From assembly GCF_042648805.1 (NCBI RefSeq), contig NZ_JBHRXZ010000007.1:1-16555 (forward strand): a stretch of DNA of 16,555 bases, in the 5' to 3' direction. Made by a program: the position numbers and the translations under genes. Every line of letters starts with the position of its first letter. Within the stretch, counting starts at the first letter, position 1. Source of the DNA: Azomonas tarimensis. GTDB lineage: Bacteria > Pseudomonadota > Gammaproteobacteria > Pseudomonadales > Pseudomonadaceae. Of this stretch, positions 12,191 through 16,555 are shown one piece after another. The notes under the pieces were generated by a model. That model was not told the DNA's origin and searched no databases. It saw only the letters and a list, made by a program, of their open reading frames with translations.

Positions 12191-12220
12191 TGGCCGGGCC
12201 GTTTGTGCCCAGCCATTTTT
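12191..12220 (+). terminator. Terminator-like hairpin in the rpsL leader
   Basis: TGGC/GCCA (12191-12194/12212-12215) and GGGC/GCCC (12196-12199/12207-12210) form a stem with one C-A mismatch and a seven-base loop CGTTTGT, followed by TTTTT (12216-12220). Because it lies downstream of the predicted rpsL start, it would act as an attenuator on rpsL transcripts and as a terminator on rpoC read-through. Stem quality is moderate because of the mismatch. Confidence 0.55.
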
Positions 12221-12254
12221 CGTTTGTGTCGTAAGACAACAGTGGAGCTAGTAG

Positions 12255-12626
12255 ATGGCAACTATCAACCAGCTGGTGCGTCAGCCGCGCAAGCGTAGCG
12301 TCGAGAAGAGCGACGTTCCTGCGCTGCAGAGCTGCCCCCAGCGTCGCGGGGTTTGCACCCGTGTATACACCACCACCCCCAAGAAGCCGAACTCGGCCTT
12401 GCGTAAGGTTTGCCGTGTGCGCCTGACCAACGGTTTCGAAGTGACTTCCTACATCGGTGGTGAGGGTCACAACCTGCAAGAGCACAGCGTCGTGCTGATT
12501 CGCGGCGGTCGTGTAAAAGACCTTCCGGGTGTGCGTTATCACACCGTGCGCGGTTCGCTGGACACCTCGGGTGTCAAGGATCGTAAGCAGGGTCGTTCCA
12601 AGTACGGCGCCAAGCGTCCGAAGTAA
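12255..12626 (+). CDS. rpsL: 30S ribosomal protein S12
   Basis: S12 (123 residues) sits at the decoding centre and controls translational accuracy; it is the streptomycin-resistance protein. The conserved TTTPKKPNSALRK loop at about 39-51 has Lys43, and the GGRVKDLPG loop at about 84-92 has Lys88, Asp89 and Pro91. All the usual resistance positions are wild type, and Asp89 is the residue methylthiolated in E. coli S12. The basic tail ends in RSKYGAKRPK. The ATG at 12255 follows GGAG (12244-12247) with seven bases of spacing. This is the first gene of the str operon with its own promoter at 12147-12175, though read-through from rpoC is possible. Confidence 0.99.
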   Translation: MATINQLVRQPRKRSVEKSDVPALQSCPQRRGVCTRVYTTTPKKPNSALRKVCRVRLTNGFEVTSYIGGEGHNLQEHSVVLIRGGRVKDLPGVRYHTVRGSLDTSGVKDRKQGRSKYGAKRPK

Positions 12627-12663
12627 GCATTCCAATCATTACCAATCCAAGTCGATAAGAGTA

Positions 12664-12704
12664 AGGTCGGGCGTGGCCGCGTTGCCATGGTCCCGGGCTA
12701 ACCT
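12664..12704 (+). promoter_or_regulatory. Probable S7 feedback site in the rpsL-rpsG intercistronic region
   Basis: The 101-base gap can fold into one irregular hairpin. AGGT/ACCT (12664-12667/12701-12704) is the base, then comes an unpaired GGCTA (12696-12700). CGGG/CCCG (12668-12671/12692-12695) follows, then an unpaired GT (12690-12691), and CGTGGC/GCCATG (12672-12677/12684-12689, one G-U) with a CGCGTT loop. In E. coli, S7 represses the str operon by binding the rpsL-rpsG junction; the location matches. The fold is visible, S7 binding is inferred. Confidence 0.55.
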
Positions 12705-12727
12705 GAAGACCGTTTGAGGGCTTATCA

Positions 12728-13198
12728 ATGCCAAGACGTCGTGTAGCTGCCAAGCGTGAGATTCTGGACGATCCGAAATACGGAAGCCTGATCCTCGCCA
12801 AATTCATGAACCACGTGATGGAAAGCGGCAAGAAGGCCGTTGCCGAGCGCATCGTTTACGGTGCCCTGGAAACCGTCAAGACCCGCAAGAACAGTGACCC
12901 CCTGGAAGTCTTCGAGAAAGCACTCGACGCCATCGCTCCGCTGGTCGAAGTCAAGTCCCGCCGTGTAGGCGGTGCTACCTATCAGGTTCCGGTCGAAGTT
13001 CGTCCCTCCCGCCGCAATGCCCTGGCCATGCGCTGGCTGGTGGACTCGGCGCGCAAGCGTGGCGAGAAGTCCATGGCCCTGCGCCTGGCTGGTGAACTCA
13101 TGGATGCGTACGAAGGCAAGGGTTCTGCTGTCAAGAAGCGTGAAGACGTGCACCGCATGGCTGAGGCCAACAAGGCGTTCTCGCACTACCGTTTCTAA
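12728..13198 (+). CDS. rpsG: 30S ribosomal protein S7
   Basis: S7 (156 residues) is the primary assembly protein of the 30S head, binding the 3' major domain of 16S rRNA and lining the E-site exit. It reads MPRRRVAAKREILDDPKYGS at the N-terminus, then FMNHVMESGKKAVAERIVYGAL, VGGATYQVPVEVRP in the beta-hairpin near residues 79-92 that reaches towards the E-site tRNA, and MRWLVDSARKRGEKSM. The end KAFSHYRF is typical. Length equals the long S7 form known in Gammaproteobacteria. The ATG at 12728 follows GAGGG (12716-12720) with seven bases of spacing. It is preceded by the folded intercistronic region and followed 30 bases later by fusA. Confidence 0.99.
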   Translation: MPRRRVAAKREILDDPKYGSLILAKFMNHVMESGKKAVAERIVYGALETVKTRKNSDPLEVFEKALDAIAPLVEVKSRRVGGATYQVPVEVRPSRRNALAMRWLVDSARKRGEKSMALRLAGELMDAYEGKGSAVKKREDVHRMAEANKAFSHYRF

Positions 13199-13228
13199 CA
13201 CTCAGCGTCAACTTACGAGGACCTCATT

Positions 13229-15331
13229 GTGGCCCGTACTACCCAGATCAACCGCTACCGCAACATCGGTATCTGCGCGCACGTCGATGCGGGCAAGACC
13301 ACCACGACGGAGCGGATCCTGTTCTACACAGGTCTCAGTCACAAGATGGGCGAAGTGCATGATGGCGCTGCGACCACCGACTGGATGGTGCAGGAGCAGG
13401 AGCGTGGTATCACCATTACCTCCGCAGCCGTCACAACCTTCTGGCAGGGTTCGCGCGGTCAGTACGACAAGTACCGCGTCAACGTGATCGATACCCCCGG
13501 TCACGTGGACTTCACCATCGAAGTGGAGCGCTCCCTGCGCGTGCTCGACGGTGCGGTCGTGGTGTTCTGTGGTACTTCCGGCGTTGAGCCGCAGTCGGAA
13601 ACCGTGTGGCGCCAGGCCAACAAGTACGGCGTGCCGCGGATCGTCTACGTCAACAAGATGGACCGTGCCGGTGCCAACTTCCTGCGTGTTGTCGGTCAGA
13701 TCAAGCAGCGCCTGGGTCATACCCCGGTTCCGGTTCAGCTGGCCATCGGTGCCGAGGACAACTTCCAGGGTCAGATCGACCTGATCAAGATGAAGGCGAT
13801 CTACTGGAACGACGAAGACAAGGGCACCAGCTACCGCGAGGAAGAGATTCCTGCGGAGCTGCTGGCCCTGGCCGAAGAGTATCGCTCCAACATGGTCGAG
13901 GCAGCTGCCGAAGCCAACGAAGAGCTGATGAACAAGTACCTTGAGGGAGGCGAGCTTTCCGACGAGGAGATCAAGGAAGGTCTGCGTCAGCGCACCATTG
14001 CCTGTGAAATCGTTCCGGCTGTTTGCGGTTCGTCCTTCAAGAACAAGGGCGTGCCCCTTGTTCTTGATGCTGTCATCGATTTCCTGCCGGCGCCGACTGA
14101 AATTCCGGCGATCCAGGGTGTCAATCCGGACAACGAAGAGCAGGTCGACGAGCGTCATGCCGACGACGCAGAGCCGTTCTCTGCGCTGGCGTTCAAGATC
14201 GCCACCGACCCGTTCGTGGGTACCCTGACCTTCGCGCGCGTCTACTCCGGCGTGCTGAGTTCGGGCGACTCGGTTATGAACTCCGTCAAGGGCAAGAAAG
14301 AGCGCGTAGGCCGGATGGTGCAGATGCACGCCAACCAGCGCGAGGAGATCAAGGAGTGTCGTGCAGGTGATATCGCCGCACTCATCGGCATGAAGGACGT
14401 CACCACCGGTGACACCCTGTGCTCGATCGAGAAGCCGATCATCCTCGAGCGCATGGACTTCCCGGAGCCGGTAATTTCCGTCGCCGTGGAGCCCAAGACC
14501 AAGAGCGACCAGGAAAAGATGGGTATCGCTCTGGGCAAGCTGGCCCAGGAGGATCCATCGTTCCGCGTCAAGACCGATGAAGAAACTGGCCAGACCATCA
14601 TCTCCGGCATGGGCGAGTTGCACCTGGACATTCTCGTTGACCGTATGCGTCGCGAGTTTGGTGTCGAGGCGAACATCGGCAAGCCGCAGGTGGCCTACCG
14701 CGAAACCATCCGCAATACCTGCGAGATCGAAGGCAAGTTCGTTCGCCAGTCCGGTGGTCGTGGCCAGTTCGGTCACTGCTGGATTCGCTTCGCGCCTGCC
14801 GACGAAGGTCAGGAAGGCCTGGAGTTCAAGAACGAAGTCGTAGGTGGTGTGGTTCCCAAGGAATACATTCCGGCGATCCAGAAGGGTATCGAGGAGCAGA
14901 TGCAGAACGGTGTTGTCGCCGGCTATCCGCTGCTTGGCCTGAAGGCTACCGTATTCGACGGCTCCTACCACGACGTCGACTCCAACGAGATGGCGTTCAA
15001 GATCGCAGCTTCCATGGCCACCAAGCAGCTGTCCCAGAAGGGCGGTGCCGTGCTTCTCGAACCGATCATGAAGGTCGAGGTCGTGACGCCTGAGGACTAC
15101 ATGGGTGACGTGATGGGCGACCTGAATCGTCGTCGCGGCCTCATCCAGGGTATGGATGATACCGTTTCGGGCAAAGTGATCCGTGCAGAAGTCCCGCTGG
15201 GCGAGATGTTCGGTTACGCTACCGACGTACGCTCGATGTCCCAGGGTCGCGCGAGCTACTCGATGGAGTTCTCCAAGTACGCCGAGGCGCCGGCCAACAT
15301 CGCCGAAGCTATCGTTAAAAAACAAGGTTGA
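13229..15331 (+). CDS. fusA: Elongation factor G
   Basis: EF-G (700 residues) is the GTPase that translocates tRNA and mRNA through the ribosome and, with RRF, recycles ribosomes; it is the fusidic acid target. The P-loop AHVDAGKTT is at 17-25, switch II DTPGHVDF at 88-95 includes His92, NKMD is at 142-145 and the G5 region CGSSFKNKG starts at 266. Domains II-V follow, including ISGMGELHLDI and RSGGRGQFGHCWI-type sequence in domain IV. The C-terminus is KYAEAPANIAEAIVKKQG. The start is GTG at 13229 after GAGGA (13217-13221). It is a few residues shorter than the roughly 706 I recall for P. aeruginosa FusA1, probably in surface loops. The only EF-G in the window; a second fusA elsewhere cannot be excluded. 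Confidence 0.98.
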   Translation: MARTTQINRYRNIGICAHVDAGKTTTTERILFYTGLSHKMGEVHDGAATTDWMVQEQERGITITSAAVTTFWQGSRGQYDKYRVNVIDTPGHVDFTIEVERSLRVLDGAVVVFCGTSGVEPQSETVWRQANKYGVPRIVYVNKMDRAGANFLRVVGQIKQRLGHTPVPVQLAIGAEDNFQGQIDLIKMKAIYWNDEDKGTSYREEEIPAELLALAEEYRSNMVEAAAEANEELMNKYLEGGELSDEEIKEGLRQRTIACEIVPAVCGSSFKNKGVPLVLDAVIDFLPAPTEIPAIQGVNPDNEEQVDERHADDAEPFSALAFKIATDPFVGTLTFARVYSGVLSSGDSVMNSVKGKKERVGRMVQMHANQREEIKECRAGDIAALIGMKDVTTGDTLCSIEKPIILERMDFPEPVISVAVEPKTKSDQEKMGIALGKLAQEDPSFRVKTDEETGQTIISGMGELHLDILVDRMRREFGVEANIGKPQVAYRETIRNTCEIEGKFVRQSGGRGQFGHCWIRFAPADEGQEGLEFKNEVVGGVVPKEYIPAIQKGIEEQMQNGVVAGYPLLGLKATVFDGSYHDVDSNEMAFKIAASMATKQLSQKGGAVLLEPIMKVEVVTPEDYMGDVMGDLNRRRGLIQGMDDTVSGKVIRAEVPLGEMFGYATDVRSMSQGRASYSMEFSKYAEAPANIAEAIVKKQG

Positions 15332-15361
15332 TTCAGCCCATTTAGTAAGAGGTTTACTGTC

Positions 15362-16555
15362 GTGGCTAAGGAAAAATTCGAACGTAACAAACCGCACCTG
15401 AACGTCGGCACCATCGGTCACGTTGACCATGGCAAGACCACGTTGACTGCGGCCCTGACCAAAGTGTGCGCCGAGACCTGGGGCGGTTCCGCTCGTGACT
15501 TCTCCCAGATCGACAACGCGCCGGAAGAGAAGGCGCGCGGTATCACCATCAACACCTCGCACGTCGAGTACGATTCGGCCATTCGCCACTACGCGCACGT
15601 CGACTGCCCGGGCCACGCTGACTATGTGAAGAACATGATCACCGGTGCTGCCCAGATGGATGGCGCGATCCTGGTCTGCTCGGCTGCTGACGGCCCCATG
15701 CCGCAGACTCGCGAGCACATCCTGCTGTCCCGTCAGGTAGGTGTTCCTTACATCGTCGTGTTCCTGAACAAGGCCGACATGGTCGATGATGCCGAGCTGC
15801 TGGAACTGGTCGAGATGGAAGTTCGCGACCTGCTGTCCACTTACGACTTCCCGGGCGACGACACCCCGATCGTCATCGGTTCCGCGCTGATGGCGCTGGA
15901 AGGCAAGGACGACAACGAAATCGGTGTCTCCGCGGTGCGCAAGCTGGTGGAGACCCTGGACTCGTACATTCCCGAGCCCGAGCGCGCCATCGACAAGCCG
16001 TTCCTGATGCCGATCGAAGATGTGTTCTCGATCTCCGGTCGTGGCACCGTGGTGACCGGTCGTGTCGAGCGCGGCATCGTCAAGGTTCAGGAGGAAGTGG
16101 AGATCGTCGGTATCAAGGCGACCACCAAGACCACCTGCACCGGCGTTGAAATGTTCCGCAAGCTGCTCGATGAAGGTCGTGCTGGCGAGAACGTTGGCGT
16201 GCTGCTGCGCGGTGTCAAGCGTGAGGATGTCGAGCGTGGCCAGGTTCTGGCCAAGCCGGGCACCATCAAGCCGCACACCAAGTTCGAAGGCGAAGTGTAC
16301 GTGCTGAGCAAGGAAGAAGGCGGTCGTCACACGCCGTTCTTCAAGGGCTACCGTCCGCAGTTCTACTTCCGTACCACTGACGTGACCGGTAACTGCGAAC
16401 TGCCGGAAGGTGTCGAGATGGTCATGCCGGGCGACAACATCAAGATGGTTGTCACCCTGATCGCTCCGATCGCCATGGAAGAAGGCCTGCGTTTCGCCAT
16501 TCGCGAAGGCGGCCGTACCGTAGGCGCCGGCGTGGTTGCCAAGGTCATCGAATAA
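15362..16555 (+). CDS. tuf: Elongation factor Tu (complete second tuf copy)
   Basis: EF-Tu (397 residues) delivers aminoacyl-tRNA to the ribosome. The P-loop GHVDHGKT is at 19-26, switch II DCPGHADY at 81-88 has the catalytic His85, NKAD is at 136-139 and SAL at 174-176. Beta-barrel domains 2 and 3 follow, with VFSISGRGTVVTGRVERG near 220-237. The start is GTG at 15362; GAGG (15349-15352) precedes it by nine bases. The gene is 30 bases after fusA, the standard str-operon order, so it corresponds to the copy usually named tufA. The window ends exactly on its TAA, so its terminator is not visible. Its last 82 bases are identical to the partial tuf at the left end of the window. Confidence 0.99.
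   Translation: MAKEKFERNKPHLNVGTIGHVDHGKTTLTAALTKVCAETWGGSARDFSQIDNAPEEKARGITINTSHVEYDSAIRHYAHVDCPGHADYVKNMITGAAQMDGAILVCSAADGPMPQTREHILLSRQVGVPYIVVFLNKADMVDDAELLELVEMEVRDLLSTYDFPGDDTPIVIGSALMALEGKDDNEIGVSAVRKLVETLDSYIPEPERAIDKPFLMPIEDVFSISGRGTVVTGRVERGIVKVQEEVEIVGIKATTKTTCTGVEMFRKLLDEGRAGENVGVLLRGVKREDVERGQVLAKPGTIKPHTKFEGEVYVLSKEEGGRHTPFFKGYRPQFYFRTTDVTGNCELPEGVEMVMPGDNIKMVVTLIAPIAMEEGLRFAIREGGRTVGAGVVAKVIE
16474..16555 (+). repeat. 82-base perfect direct repeat with bases 1-82
   Basis: Every base of 16474-16555 equals 1-82. Both are the 3' ends of tuf genes, and both end on the stop codon. The repeat is certainly longer to the left in the genome, because tuf copies are normally near-identical through gene conversion. 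In the window it is cut at 82 by the left edge. Confidence 0.95.

Noticed and set aside
15332..15361. A separate tuf promoter in the fusA-tuf gap
   Set aside because: The gap is 30 bases, with only a ribosome-binding site; no -35/-10 pair could be seen there or in the last bases of fusA.
13208..16330. A 1040-codon minus-strand open frame across fusA and tuf
   Set aside because: Same cause: fusA and tuf are in one frame and avoid the same three codons. No ribosome-binding site or recognisable domain.

Overview
The window is a housekeeping segment of a GC-rich gammaproteobacterial chromosome, almost certainly from Pseudomonas or a close relative in the Pseudomonadaceae. Three things point there. 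The gene order is tuf(3' end)-trnW-secE-nusG-rplK-rplA-rplJ-rplL-rpoB-rpoC-rpsL-rpsG-fusA-tuf, with the rpoBC cluster directly joined to the str cluster; in E. coli these are far apart. RpoB (1357 aa) and RpoC (1399 aa) have the lengths I recall for Pseudomonas. The protein sequences also read as Pseudomonas-type throughout. Every gene is on the + strand. I see no mobile element, CRISPR array, prophage, toxin system or unknown reading frame, and no gene-free stretch reaches 300 bases.

Layout. Bases 1-82 are the last 26 codons and stop of one tuf gene. A promoter at 87-115 then drives tRNA-Trp (135-210), which is probably co-transcribed with secE (253-621, translocase subunit) and nusG (631-1164, transcription factor). 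A terminator-like hairpin (1183-1209) and an L1-type mRNA motif (1231-1254) precede rplK-rplA. A 213-base leader with an L10-type fold precedes rplJ-rplL. A strong hairpin with a T tract (3604-3632), the classic attenuator position, separates rplL from rpoB. rpoB and rpoC are separated by a 12-bp hairpin just upstream of rpoC's TTG start.

The 139 bases between rpoC and rpsL hold a hairpin, a good sigma70 promoter (12147-12175), an 8-base boxA-like string that overlaps its -10 region, and a second terminator-like hairpin in the rpsL leader. rpsL and rpsG are separated by a folded intercistronic region where S7 feedback would be expected. fusA and a complete tuf gene (15362-16555) end the window exactly at the tuf stop codon.

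How the genes work together. The cluster makes the core RNA polymerase (beta, beta'), its elongation factor NusG, the factor-binding stalk of the ribosome (L11, L10, L7/L12) with L1, the decoding-site protein S12, S7, both elongation GTPases and SecE. Output appears to be tuned by attenuators and by ribosomal-protein binding sites on the mRNA rather than by dedicated regulators.

I did not find an undescribed system in the coding sequences. The observations most worth checking are in the intergenic RNA: alternating complementary segments around the rplL-rpoB attenuator, the boxA-like/promoter/terminator arrangement before rpsL, the hairpin that takes in the 3' CCA of tRNA-Trp, and the 82-base identical repeat at the two window ends, which probably reflects the two tuf copies and possibly a contig boundary.
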